NCBI GenBank assembly: GCA_039602395.1
Contig: JBCNJP010000017.1
Location: 90,284,182-90,348,181 of the forward strand
DNA: 64,000 bases
From: Deinandra increscens subsp. villosa
Taxonomy: Eukaryota > Streptophyta > Magnoliopsida > Asterales > Asteraceae
Direction of reading: 5' to 3'
Both the position numbers and the translations under genes were made by a program. The notes below the pieces were generated by a model. It ran no database searches. It was given only the letters and a program-made list of their open reading frames with translations, and had not been told where the DNA came from. Below are positions 34,195 to 45,804 of the stretch, piece after piece; the stretch's first letter is position 1, and each line of letters starts with the position of its first letter.

Positions 34195-37100
34195 ATGGAT
34201 TTCGAACCAAGTATGTATCAGAAGTTGGACTTTGAGATTGGATCCATCACTCGCCCACCTAGACTCACATCGGCGGATAACTTTCTGGAATGGAAATATA
34301 GGTTTGAAAACCACTTGAAGAGTGTTGACCTAAGACTTTGGAGAGCAGTAATTCATGGACCATTCACACCTACACACTCAGAAGGAGTTAATGCAGGGAA
34401 GGTTAAGACGGAAGATGAGTATGATGATGATGATTGGGAAAGATGCAACAAAGCAGAAAGAGCATTTGCCATCATGACTATGGCACTGACACCAGATATT
34501 GCTCAAGGATTTAAGCACTACAAGACTGCTAAGCAACTCTGGAATGCTTTGGTTGTTGCATATGAAGGAAATCCTGACATAAAGGCAAGCCGTAAGCAAA
34601 TGCTGAAGCAAAAGTTTAATCTGTTCAACCATGTACAAGGTGAATCCTTTGAAGCACAGGTGCAGAGGTTTGTGTCTCTGATGGCTGAAATGTCCAACTA
34701 CAACGTTGAACCAGACAAGGAAGACAAGAATCTGAAACTGTTGAATAGTTTACCCAAATCTTGGAACACCAACATCTCTATCATTAAGGACAACAACAAG
34801 CTGAGTGAACTATCTCTTGATGAGTTGATCAACAAACTCAAGTCCAAACTAATTGGATGACAAGCAGAGAGAGTTAAACCATATAAGCTCTCTTAGTTTG
34901 GCGGGAAAACTAAATCAAGCACTGTTATCAGAAGATGTGGAGACTAAGCAAGATGGAAAGTCAACTGGGAGTGGACCAAGCTCTGTCGCAAAGTCAACTG
35001 CTTTTGTGGCACAACCTCAAGGAAGTTCAAGTGGAGGCGTCAACCCTGATGCTACAAATGATCCCAATTTTGCCCTCGGTATGGATTTTATGAACAGTTA
35101 CCATGCTCTCATGGTCGGAACTCTTGTGCCTACTGATATGTTAATCAGGTGAGCTAAACCAGATAAATCCTGAAGATGTAGAGATGTTAGATGTGTCATG
35201 GCAGATGGCAATGGCGGTCTTCAGAGCAAAGAAGTTCATGGCAAAGACAGGGAGAAATGTGTGGAAGGATCAAGACAAGATCAGGATGGGGTTTGACAAA
35301 AGCAAGCTGAGGTGCTACAACTGTGACGAGTATGGGCATTTCACAAGAGAGTGCAGCAAGCCGAAGAGAGAAAGGGGAGAAGAAAGGAAAGCAGGTGAAG
35401 GAAAGGGAGAGGCAAAGGCATTGGTTGTTCAAGAAGGTGGTGGTTATGATTGGACACCTTAGTTGAAAGAGTTTAGTGTGTCTCATGCAATGATTGCTGC
35501 AATGGAAAGGGATGAAGATGAAGAGCATGCTTTTGTTGTGACTGATGAGAAACCTTAAGAAACTCCTGTGGAAGATAAGGAAACCTTGGCTGCTGAGGTT
35601 GATAACCTCAAGGTATGTTCTGATCCTACTTGTGCTCGTATAATTCCTGGACGTAGATAAATATGTAAAAATTATGAGATAGAATTGTTTGAGATTAAGT
35701 GGGAAAGGAGCTCATTTAAGGGTAGATGGCTAAAGAATGAGGAGAAGGTTAAAGCACAAAAGCTAGACATAGTAAAATATCAAAAAACTGGCAACTGAGA
35801 AAACTCTCCTGTATGACAATGCTAAGTTAGAAATAGCTGAGCTTAGGAATCAGGTAGATGAGATCACACATAAGTACAATGAGTTGCAAGTTAAATTTGA
35901 TGTTAATCAAACGAAAAGCAAAAGAATGTTTGAGGCTAGAAAATCTTTGAACTCCTGTATAACTAATGTTAGAATGGGAAAGGACAAGGGTGGAATAGGA
36001 ATTAGTTTCCCAGACAAGGGCAAGAACAATGTTCCTCAAGATAACTCTAGAGATATAATAGGAATAATCTTTAAGGAGGATCAGATAGACAGATCTGAAT
36101 CAGGAACACATGAGATAGGACCTCCCTTAGATAGTGTTCTGGTAGGAGTGACACCTATGACCACTCAGGAAATAGAAAATGAGAAACACATGTCTTATGG
36201 GTTGGGTAATCAGGATAAAATTGTGACAGACACTTGTGAATCAAGCACTTCCCAGGAGTCATTAAACAATGATGTTGAACCTGCTGATAGTTTTGTTTCA
36301 TGTGCAGATGAAGTAGGTATTGAAGATGTATCTGGGAAGGATGCAGAATGTTTGAGAGTTAAACAGTGTCATGTGTCGAGTAGTGTAGTTTCTGATTTAC
36401 CTAAAGATGATGTACTGGCATCAGTGTCTGAATTGAATGAGTCTAAGTCTATGCAATTAGTTGTGTCCAAGTCCTTAAAACATGTTTCATATTCTAGTAA
36501 TGCAATTCATGGTTTTAGAATTCGTGTGCCTAACACCAAAACAGGTCGTGAGTCTAAGCCCAAGGATTTTGTGCCCTATCCCCAGGTTGTGTCGGCTTTC
36601 AATAGAACAAACAAGTCTAAATCAGAACAATTTTGTTTAATCACACAACCGGAAAAGGATACAAAACGTGTTATGCACAAATGGGATGATAAGCCAGAGT
36701 GGAAGTCGTCTTACCCAAGACGTTCATATTTGTGTAGTCATGTAAATGGGCCTAGACCTATGAACTGTTTTCAATGTGGAAAACCAGGACATTTTGCTGC
36801 AAATTGCTTAAATAGACCTTATCAACCATACTGTCCGCAAAACCCACGGACCAGTATGTTGCTGTTAGAGCATATTCCTATGCTAACGTGTGTCTCGTGT
36901 ATTGTATCTAATCTAGAGCATCTATGTGAGTGATATAGTCACTGGCCGTACCATATGCACCGCCGGACCAGATGGTCCAGGCGGACCAGATGGTCCGCTG
37001 GTGGTCCGCTGGCCTGTGACTAAGTGACTATAAATAGTCCATGTTAGAGACACAAGCTTGGAACAAATTTATTATTTGGCTCAAGTATTCATGTCTACAA

Positions 37101-37659
37101 TGGAAAAGGGGTTCGGTGGAAAGATTCAAAGAAGGCTTCATCTACAAGTTCTTCTGGTGAAGCTCAAACAGTAAAAGTTTCGTCTTCATCTGGATCAAAT
37201 TCCACACCTCGAAGTCCTACTTCCAAATGGGTACATTCTAATCGATTTTAAGTTTTTGATGATATTTCTGATAATTCTGAGCCCGTTGAGAGGTGTTCAT
37301 CAGTTCAGGGCAAATCACAATCTCAACGATCATATCGTTTGTGCTATCAATGTTGCCGAAAGGGACACATGGCACAGGATTGTCCTGAAACTGTAAAAAG
37401 ATCATTTTCAAACAAATCTGCCACATTTATTGATGAATCAGGCAGAATTTTTACTGAGTCCACACCGTCTAACACTAAGTCTAAAAAGAAACAATTTTTT
37501 AAATTTGATTCAAGTGTTGAAGGTTCATCACAGGATGATGGTTCAGTAAAAACAGAAAAGGTCAAAATGCAGTGGCGACCTAAAGTGGTCAGCAAAGCTG
37601 CAAATGATTTTGAGGAAGACACTGGTCGACCAGAAGCTGTGTGCTTCGGGTCTTTCTGA
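34195..37659 (+). pseudogene. E1 gag (capsid/nucleocapsid), frame-broken
   Basis: The ATG at 34195 (MDFEPSMYQKLDFEIG) starts a Copia gag. Its UBN2-type core includes TAKQLWNALVVAYEGN and LNSLPKSWNTNISIIK. Frame changes at about 34853 and 35150 and a TAG at 35460-35462 interrupt it. Three CX2CX4HX4C zinc knuckles follow at 35313-35354, 36766-36807 and 37342-37383. Between the first two is a coiled-coil-like and acidic region typical of the enlarged Sirevirus gag. A piece at 36934-37080 has stops in the expected frame and looks like extra DNA. Gag packages element RNA into particles. Confidence 0.85.
36934..37040. other. Possible small insertion with GGTCCGC repeats and inverted ends
   Basis: This piece lies within gag. 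TATAGTCAC (36940-36948) and GTGACTATA (about 37024-37032) are inverted copies around a run of GGACCAGATGGTCC and GGTCCGCTGG words. It is GC-richer than the gag around it and holds stops. The 107-bp size fits a tiny hairpin insertion, but I could not define a TSD. Confidence 0.35.
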
Positions 37660-40600
37660 CGTGCACTACGTGGAGGAATTATCTCACAGTTTGCTCAGTG
37701 TGTTGAAAATGTGTGATAGAGAATATTCAGTCCTGTTCAACAAGAAGGAATGCATCATCCTCAAGCCAGGTGTCAAAATTCCAGAGGAGTGCATCTTGAT
37801 GCGTACTCCAAGAAGAGGAAATTCTTATCAGCTGAATTTGGTCAAACCTCCAACTACTGAAGAAGCCTGTCTTATCTCCAAGCATAATGAGAATCTAGCG
37901 TTATTATGGCATCGTCGCCTGGGGCATGCCAATATGAAGAATCTGTCTAAGCTGGCTAAAGGAGAGCATGTTAGAAATTTACCAATCAAAGATTTCTCGT
38001 CGGTAGAGAAATGTGTGGCTTGTGCTAAGGGGAAGTAGCACAATTTGCCACACCGTCCGAAGATAGCAAATTCCGTCTCATCTATTCTTCAACTGCTACA
38101 TATGGATCTTTTTGGGCCCATGCAAGTTCAAAGCATCAGCAAATTTTCTTACTGTCTCGTGATTGTGGATGACTACTCGCGATTCACTTGGGTCTTCTTC
38201 TTATCAAACAAGTACGAAACTCCGGCTCTTGTGAAACAGTTCATCACGCTTATAGAAAACCAGCTGAACAAGAAAGTGAAGGGTATAAGATCTGACAATG
38301 GTACATAATTCAAGAATGCAGAGTTGAACATGTTCTGCGGTGAGAAGGGTATTGAAAGACAGTTTAGTGCACCTTACACTCCTCAACAGAATGGAGTTGC
38401 TGAGAGAAAAAACATGACACTCATTGAAGCAGCCAGAACAATGATGTGTGAAGCTAAATTGCCAATCTTCTTCTGGGCAGAGGCAGTCAACACGGCGTGT
38501 TATGTGCAGAATCGTGTACTTTTAAACAAACGTCATGAGAAGACTCCGTATCAGATTGTTTATGGAGAGAAGCCGAGGGTGGGTTACTTCAAGACCTTCG
38601 GGTGTCCATGCACGGTGCTAATTCAGTCCGACGTAGGGAAATTCGAAGCTAAAGCTGATGAGTGCTATTTTGTGGGTTACTCAGCAAATAGTGCTTATCG
38701 CGTGTACAACAAAACCACCAAATTGATTATCGAGGCTTTTGATGTGGATTGGATGGAAGATAATCCAACAGATGCGGGTACTGGACCAGATTGGATCTTT
38801 GACTACGGGTCACTTTTTGAAGGTTTCAACTTCTCGAATGTATTTCACAATCTTTGAGAGGAAGACGACATCATTGCTCCGTCATCTGGTTCAAGACCTA
38901 ATGTTGAGAAAGTTGGTGAGAAGGCACCAGTTTCTGTTCCCACAAATGTCAATGACGATGCTCCAGGATCTTCGGGAACCCATGATTCAGAACCCTCTCA
39001 AGGCCAAGGTATGAATGATAATTTTCTTAACACTAACCTGCCTGTTTCTGTCTCTGTGCCAGATGTTCAAGTATCAAGGATCAACAAAGATCATCCAATC
39101 AGCAATATACTTGGACCAGTTTCAGCAGGTGTTACCACTAGAAGCCGCACGGGAAACATTAACTTCTGCATGTATTCATGTTTCATTTCCCAGATTGAGC
39201 CTCCTAATGTGATGGTTGCACTCAGAGATCCAAGTTGGATTGAGGCCATGCACAATGAATTAAATCAGTTCTCAAAGCTGGGAGTGTGGCGTCTAGTCGA
39301 AAGGCCAGAGAACAAGAAGGTTATACCCACACGATGGCTGTACAAAAACAAGAAGGATGATACGGGTATAATTGTCAGAAACAAAGCAAGGTTAATTGTA
39401 CAGGGGCACAGGGAAGTTTATGGGATTGATTATGATGAGGTATATGCTCCGGTGGCTCGATTGGAAGCAATTCGAATCTTTCTTGCTGTGGCAACGTATC
39501 TCAATTTTACGGTGCATCAGATGGATGTGAAGACTGCCTTCCTCTATGCAAAGATGAATGAAGAAGTCTATGTGACTCAACCACCAGGGTTCATAGATGA
39601 GGAACATCCAGAACATGTTTATCTGCTGGATAAAGCATTGTATGGTTTGCATCAAGCTCCGCGCACATGTTATGAAACTCTGTCCAATCACTTGGTGGAG
39701 AATGGATACACAAGAGGAGTGGTTGATCAAACGCTGTTTAGGTAAAGGGTGAAGGAAGACATTATCATGGTGCAATTTTATGTAGATGACATCATCTACG
39801 GGTCAACAAACGAGGAATTGTGCACTGAGTTTGAAGAGATTATGAGGAAGAAATTTGAAATGAGTGATCAAGGGGAGATGAGCTTCTTTCTTGCGTTACA
39901 AGTAAAACAGGATGAATCTGGGATTCTTATTCACCAAGCAAAATATGTGAATGAGATTCTAGAAAAATTTAAGATGCAAGACTCCAAGCCAATCTCAACT
40001 CCCATGGCATCCAGACCTCTACTGACAGCAGATGCAGATGGGGAGCCAGTGAGTGAATTCATGTATCGCTCGATGATTGGATCACTTATGTACTTGACAG
40101 CAAGCAGGCCAGATATTATGCATGCAGTGTGTCTGTGTGCCCACTATCAGGCTAATCCTAAACTTTCACATTTAATTGCTGTTAAACGTATTTTTAGGTA
40201 TCTAAAGGGCAGGCCTAGGCTTGGACTTTGGTACCCAAAGAACACTGACTTCCAATTGTTTGCATATACTGACAGTGATTATGGAGGCAGTGATCTTGAC
40301 CGGAAGTCAACAACTGGTGGATGTCAGTATCTGGGAGATCGACTCATTTCTTGGCAGAGCAAAAAGCAGCATACCGTCTTAAAATCAACTGCAGAGGCTG
40401 AATACGTGGCAGCATCCGCTGGATGCTCACATGTAGTATGGATACAAAATCAGCTCACTGATTACGGTATGGAATTCGTTAATACTCCTATCTTTTGCGA
40501 TAATGCTGCTCCTTAGAAATTGTGAAAAACCCCGTTCATCATTCAAAAACAAAGCACATAGACATAAAGGTACATTTTATTCGTGACTGTTATGATCGGG

Positions 40601-40725
40601 AGTTAATTCAGCTCCAAAAGGTGAGCTCAGATCAGAATGTGTCTGATATTTTCACAAAACCCTTACCTCGCCCTAATTTTGAAATGTGTGTCGAAGGCCT
40701 AAGGATGATTGCCTTCGAGGAATGA
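37604..40725 (+). pseudogene. E1 pol: integrase, reverse transcriptase, RNase H (protease missing)
   Basis: The gag-pre-integrase finger (LLWHRRLGHANMKNL, 37900-37945) leads into the integrase. Its catalytic residues lie in MDLFGP (about 38103), RSDNGT (38288) and NGVAERK (38391). RT follows with the WRLVERP region, KARLIVQGH, MDVKTAFLYA and the catalytic YVDD (39779-39790). RNase H shows YTDSDYGG (40266), STAEAEYVA (40387) and TKHIDIK (40550). Stops at 38036-38038 (TAG), 38306-38308 (TAA) and 39743-39745 (TAA) and a frame change near 40517 break it. Near 37620 gag sequence joins directly to a post-protease segment (VHYVEELSHSLLSV), so the DSG aspartic protease is deleted. Confidence 0.88.
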
Positions 40726-42289
40726 TCTGATCAATCTCTCTTGTTAATATTTTTTCAGAAAATTTCAAAAATTTAGAAAATTCAAAAAAAAAATGTGTGT
40801 TTACCTTTCAAAAGCCTCATAAAAACAGGGGAAGAAATATTGCTGTTTCAGAAAAGCTAAAAAAATATCTGTTTGAGGTTTTTATAATGTCTTTTGTTTG
40901 CCTTGAGTTGGTAGGAAGTGATATAAATTTCCATGATGATCGGAGACTGACACGTGTAAGGCAGAAGTGAAAGACGTCTCAAAGATGATGTTCGGTAAGC
41001 TAAATAAAAAACAATGATCATCCATGTAAGTGCAGTAAACTTAAATCTTATATATGTTTTAGTTTTCCATCCTAGTTTACATAGTTTAAAAGACTGAGTC
41101 CCAGCAAAAACGGGTTGAGAGTGGTATTCACCTAGTATTCACTTTCTCACACGCCATGTTTATCCTGTCATGACAACACCACAGAAAAATGAAAAAAAAA
41201 GAAAAATTAAAAAAAAATGAAAAAAAAATTGAAAAGAAAAAGAAAAATGAAAAATCAATAAAGTAATTATTTTGTTTGGTCTTCTCTGCGTGCTTATGCG
41301 GCCGACCTGATCACCAACGGATAATTAAGAAAATAAGGGTTTGTCATGACAGTGTTGCATGGTTCCTCAAGTTGGGGGTTTGTGAATCCTCAATAAACTC
41401 TGAGGTTGGGTAGGTTTTGTTATGAACGATTGGGTGTGGGGACGGTTAAACATGACGGTAATTATGTACCACAATTTAAGCACTTAAAACTTTTAACTGG
41501 ATGTGAGTTTATATGGTTTCAAAAATTTTGGGCAATTGTCTAGAGTGTCGAGTAACGGAAGCTGAAAAAGGTTCCTCAGTTAAAGATTTGTCTGGTTTGA
41601 TCCATTAATTTACATCAGCTTCGAGGCAAGTAAATTTTTTTAAATTTCTGTAATTAGGGTTTATTGTTTTATGGTTTATCTTATATTTCAAGTCTTTAGT
41701 TGTTTTTAAATTTTTAAGATCAAGATCAGATACTCGGGGTTTGAGTCTGAGGGAAAGCTTCGTGAATTCTCATATTCTTTAAAGTTAACACTTTTTTTTA
41801 GAGAATTATCAATTTTAAGAGGTTTGGGTGTAGTTCTACATTTTTAAAACTTGAGGGGGTCAAATGAAGATTCTCAAAAGGGGTATAAGTACCCATTTCT
41901 CGTTTACGACTCTTTCATTCTTCTCTCTCACAGTTTACGATTCCTTCACCGAAACCCTAACTCCGCCTCCTCCTCGCCGGAAAACTGATCGAGCCCATCT
42001 CCGACCACCGTCCGTATAATCCAAGCCCTCCACTGTGTTCGCAATCGATTTCCGACCAGGAACCAACCTTTAATCGATCGATCCTCTTCATTTCTCAACC
42101 CCAAATCACAGTTTGTGTTCACTCGGTGACCGGCTTTCTTTTTCTTCAAGTTTGCTACGTTTTCTCATCGATTTCTCGAGATTTGAAGTCGTTTTAGTGT
42201 TCGATACTCATAGAAGGTAGAACAATGTATTATGTTAACATTTTTGAGGTGTTTTAACGTGTTTCCGAGTTATATGCAGGTCTGTTAAT

Positions 42290-42570
42290 GGAGGTTCAGG
42301 TGTCTACGATCATCACCGTGAAAAAGATGACTCTTGGCATTTCCGATTGTGTTTACGATCGTCGTTTACGGTCCGTATTTACGACTGATGTTTACGATCG
42401 GGCCTAGGGATATTAAGCATGTTTACGATTGGGCTCATATGTTTACGACTAAACTAATTTTGACCCGATCGTAAACCGGTTTATAAATCGTAAACCCATA
42501 ATCAGGATCGTAATCCCAATATTGAAATCGTAAACCGTCCCTTAGGTCGTAAACTGGTGTTTTAATCATA
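42290..42570. repeat. E1 spacer array: forward words then complementary words
   Basis: Words of the type TTTACGA (42351, 42377, 42389, 42419, 42440) come first. Then the complementary CGTAAAC/CGTAAT set appears (42471, 42487, 42509, 42529, 42548). The two halves could pair into an imperfect hairpin over about 250 bases. The same word fills the leader of this element. Confidence 0.85.
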
Positions 42571-42802
42571 AACACTTAATTTGGCACTTAATTCTATAGT
42601 TGAATCTCATCAAACTTAATTGTTTTAAGTTAAAATTAATAGTGTTTGTCTGATTGTGTTACAAAATCAAATATCTTTTTTCCTTGAACGTTTAAATTGA
42701 TATTTTCAGAACTTAACAAATTAAATGTGTTAATCAATTGAACTTCAAGAAGATGTTGACAAACATAATTGAGCTTTGATGTGGAAAGTCTGATACATGT
42801 AT

Positions 42803-42816
42803 CTTGTGTTTCTCAG
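42803..42816 (+). promoter_or_regulatory. Predicted 3' splice site before the E1 accessory ORF
   Basis: The pyrimidine-rich CTTGTGTTTCTCAG ends exactly one base before the ATG at 42817. E2 has GTGTTTTCAG in the same position relative to its accessory ATG, so the site is probably used to make a spliced accessory mRNA. The donor was not identified. Confidence 0.5.
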
Positions 42817-45367
42817 ATGGCAGACGAGATGCTCGACGAAGAGATTAAGTTTGAACCGGATCATTGCATTCCGGCATATCTTGAAGACCCACCGGAGAAG
42901 CATATGGAACTATTCTATTCACTGGTGGCTGGGATGAATACCTGCAAGATTAACCATGCCCTGAGGACAAGTGTGCTGATTGATGAACAACTTGTAAGGG
43001 AGTTCTGGGGAACTGCTAGAGCTGATGCAGACAAAACAACAATCATTGCAACAGTTCAGAACAGGGAGATAGTGATTCAAGAAGATGACATCAGAAAAGG
43101 GCTGAACATCACTGATAGTGCTACTGATCCGATTAAGTATCCAAAGGAAGTTGTTCTAGTGGGTGCTCAATCACTGGGATATGAAGGAAAGTTCCCCCCA
43201 TATTTAAGAAGCTGTTGTCGCACTACTGGAGGTGCCTGGCTCACTACATGCAGAAATCATTTCTGGGAAAGCGAACTAGCTTTGATCAGCTCAACCAACT
43301 ACATGGAACAGCCTTCGTCGCATTGGCCTTAGACTGGAATTTCAACTTCTCAAAGATGATGCTGTTAGATTGGATAGGCAATGCTGACCTGAGCGCCCGA
43401 GAGCAGTTCCTGATGACACCAAGATTCGTACAGATGGTGGTCATGAAGAAATACCCTATGATTGAAGAGAGGGTGGAAAAACTGGATATTAAAGTGATGG
43501 ATTGTGGAGTGTTTGGGCTACAGACTCAAGACAGAAGGGGTAAAAATAGTTTTCAAGGAAGGCTGGAATGGGTCAAGAGGGGTGCATTTCCCGAGGTGGC
43601 AAGGGAACAAGAAGTTGAAGAACCTGAACCTGAAGCCGATGTGCCAACTGTAAATGCATCTGTTGCTGAAGATCAAGATATAACAGCAACTCCGGCTGTA
43701 AATGTCCAAGAAGAAGATGTGGTAATACCTTCAGATGAAAAAATGTGATGGACGACATCTTTGCTAATCAAGGGAATATGGATGACGATATCTATGGAGA
43801 CTTGGAACCAATCAGTCTGAAAAGATCAAGAGATGTCCTGACCTCATCTTCTAGTGGTGACTCCATCCCTCAAGAGTTGGATGTGCAGTTCAATGTGAAT
43901 GAGATGCTCAAAGAGCCTGTCCCCTATCGTGAACCATCTCCCAGAAAGAAGACAGATCCAAGGAGTATACGATTCAAATTCACAACGACTAGCTCAAGCC
44001 TATTAATGATCCATCCAACTGAGTCTAGTTCTCGAAGTCAAGCTGCTCAAGAAGAATCGACAGTTCCAATTGTTGAAGATCAACCTGCCCAGGTTCAGAC
44101 TGAAGGCCCTCTTCTGAGTGAACGTAGCCCTGTTCATGAAGAAAGGCAATCTATGGAGGTTGACAACACTATTGTTATACCCAGCCCTGTTAGAATAAGT
44201 GCCCGTAGTGGAACAAGCCTGCCGCCAACTGTTATTCCAAGTTTCCGCCCACTTCAAGCTGCTGAGCTGCCAATTGAGATGAGGATAAGTGCAGATCCTC
44301 ACATAAACTATCTGATGTCTCAGAACAGAATTAGGGAATCGGAGATAAAAGCTCTCCAGGCAGAAAACAGAAGATTAAAAGAGAAGGAGGTGGCTGACAA
44401 GAACAGAATGAAGTATCTGTATGAGACTTTGGTGGACCTGAAGAAGAAGTTTACTGATTTAAAGGATGTTGTGGAGTCAAAAGCTTCAGGTGCCCTTGGT
44501 CAAAGTTCATCAAGGGGTGTGCAAGGTGCAGAAGCAGTGAATGTAGATGATGGAGATGACAGTATTGAAATGTCTGACTATGCCCGAAGTGGAAGGGTCG
44601 TCTCCAAAGCACCTAAAGGCCATGACAATTGGTTTAAGGATTTTTTCCAAGGTCCAGCCCCCACTCAATACACCCTTGATGTTGGTGAAAGCTCCATAGA
44701 TAAAACGAGGAGTCGTGAGACCATCTTGTGTTGGCACTATGACACAGAGAAGAAACTGTTTGCTGTGATCCGTGACGGCTACAGTCCAGTAGAGTACTAT
44801 AGAACACGTGCCCAATTTCATTCCTAGACTGAGCCCGAGATTAGAAGTCTGCTTAGAGCTCCATACATCAACAGATGGAATAGCGCCGAGGGAGATCTTA
44901 TTCGAAACAATTTGATGAGCCAATTAGAGAATAACTTTGTGAACTTCGAGCTGAAGCAGGTAAGATGGGTCGAGACTGGAACTGACCCAGTGACTGGAGA
45001 GTCAATAGGAGAAGCAAGGAGGCCACCCACCAAGCGCACTAGAGTGATCAATATGTTGGATGAGATTGAAGACGGTACCCTAGTCAAAAACTTTAACTGT
45101 TGGTGTTATGATCCAACAACTCACGAGGTGGTGGTGCTCTACAAGAGATTGAGGCAATTTTGTTTCTACGATCCAGTTGATCTACTAAGATTTGGAGAAA
45201 GAGACATCAAGCTCCTCGCCTCCCAACCTATTCTCGGTGATGAGAATGATATGGAAAACGCTATAAGGGTGGGGATCTTTCATGGAACGGCTAATCGGAT
45301 CGTGGCGAATGGATGGTGGTCAAATAATGCGCAGAACACTTTTAGATTCGATCTGCTGCTGCCATAG
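42817..45367 (+). pseudogene. E1 accessory ORF (Sirevirus 'env-like' position), nearly intact
   Basis: The protein is about 830 residues when its breaks are ignored. The N-terminal domain contains VREFWGTARAD and ATVQNREIVIQEDDIR (about 42985-43090). The middle is acidic and serine-rich. A coiled coil follows (ESEIKALQAENRRLKEKEV, about 44338-44395). The C-terminal domain holds YDPTTHEVVVLYKR and FYDPVDLLRF (45100-45195). Frame changes near 43200 and 43745 and a TAG at 44825-44827 break it. No signal peptide or membrane segment is visible, which argues against an envelope. Homologues in daisy-family genomes have, as I recall, been labelled 'synaptobrevin, longin-like' by automatic annotation. 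The function is unknown. Confidence 0.8.
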
Positions 45368-45388
45368 GTGGTCTAATGGTTCATGCCT

Positions 45389-45397
45389 AAGGGAAGA
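45389..45397 (+). other. E1 polypurine tract
   Basis: AAGGGAAGA lies just before the 3' LTR (45399) and would prime plus-strand cDNA. Confidence 0.8.
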
Positions 45398-45398
45398 T

Positions 45399-45799
45399 TG
45401 TTGGGCTATATATTAGAGGCATGAACATTAGTTATGGGCTAGATAGTTTTTGGACTTAGTTAGTTTATGTTTAGGCCATGTGGGCCGATTTTATTGTGTT
45501 TATGATTGGGCCTTTTATGTTTATGATTGGTCTTAGGGTTTTAGGAAGGGTACTATATAAACCCTTATGTTTATGATCAATGCAAGCTTTTGGGAATACA
45601 CATTTACGATTTCTTCATCTAGTTTGGGGTTTCCGATTGTTTCATTGTGTTCAAGTTTGTAGTGATTTTCATTCAAGATTAGATCTTTATCTTAGATCTA
45701 ATCTATTTCTTCTACGTGCTTCTTGAATCAATCACATACAAGGATTCCGCACTCGTTTGTGATTTGATATCGTGTTCTTGGTTGGATTTCGGACCTACA
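45399..45799 (+). repeat. 3' LTR of E1
   Basis: It is 401 bp and identical to the 5' LTR except at six positions. It is followed by the second TSD copy ATAGG (45800-45804), after which the LINE frame resumes. Confidence 0.95.
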
Positions 45800-45804
45800 A
45801 TAGG

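Larger units (their letters stand above)
40740..42816 (+). other. E1 spacer between pol and accessory ORF
   Basis: This is about 2 kb of non-coding DNA typical of Sireviruses. It includes an A-rich GAAAAA run at 41190-41270, two TTTACGA words near 41903 and 41933, and the dense two-orientation array at 42290-42570. It closes with CTTGTGTTTCTCAG (42803-42816), a good 3' splice site abutting the next ATG. Confidence 0.75.
33236..45799 (+). mobile_element. Sirevirus (Ty1/Copia) element E1, both LTRs present
   Basis: The element is 12,564 bp with 401-bp LTRs (33236-33636, 45399-45799) and TSD ATAGG (33231-33235, 45800-45804). Both LTRs begin TGTTGGGC and end CCTACA. They differ at 6 of 401 positions (about 1.5%), so it is young. 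At a commonly used plant rate of 1.3e-8 per site per year this would be roughly 0.6 million years, subject to that rate. Order: LTR, tRNA-Met primer site, word-rich leader, gag, pol (integrase, RT, RNase H), spacer with words, accessory ORF, polypurine tract, LTR. This order and the long accessory ORF identify the Sirevirus (SIRE/Maximus) lineage. Frame changes and a protease deletion make it non-autonomous. Confidence 0.95.

Noticed and set aside
42817..45367. Host gene in an intergenic gap
   Set aside because: It lies between pol and the 3' LTR of E1 and has a homologue in the same place in E2, so it belongs to the element.
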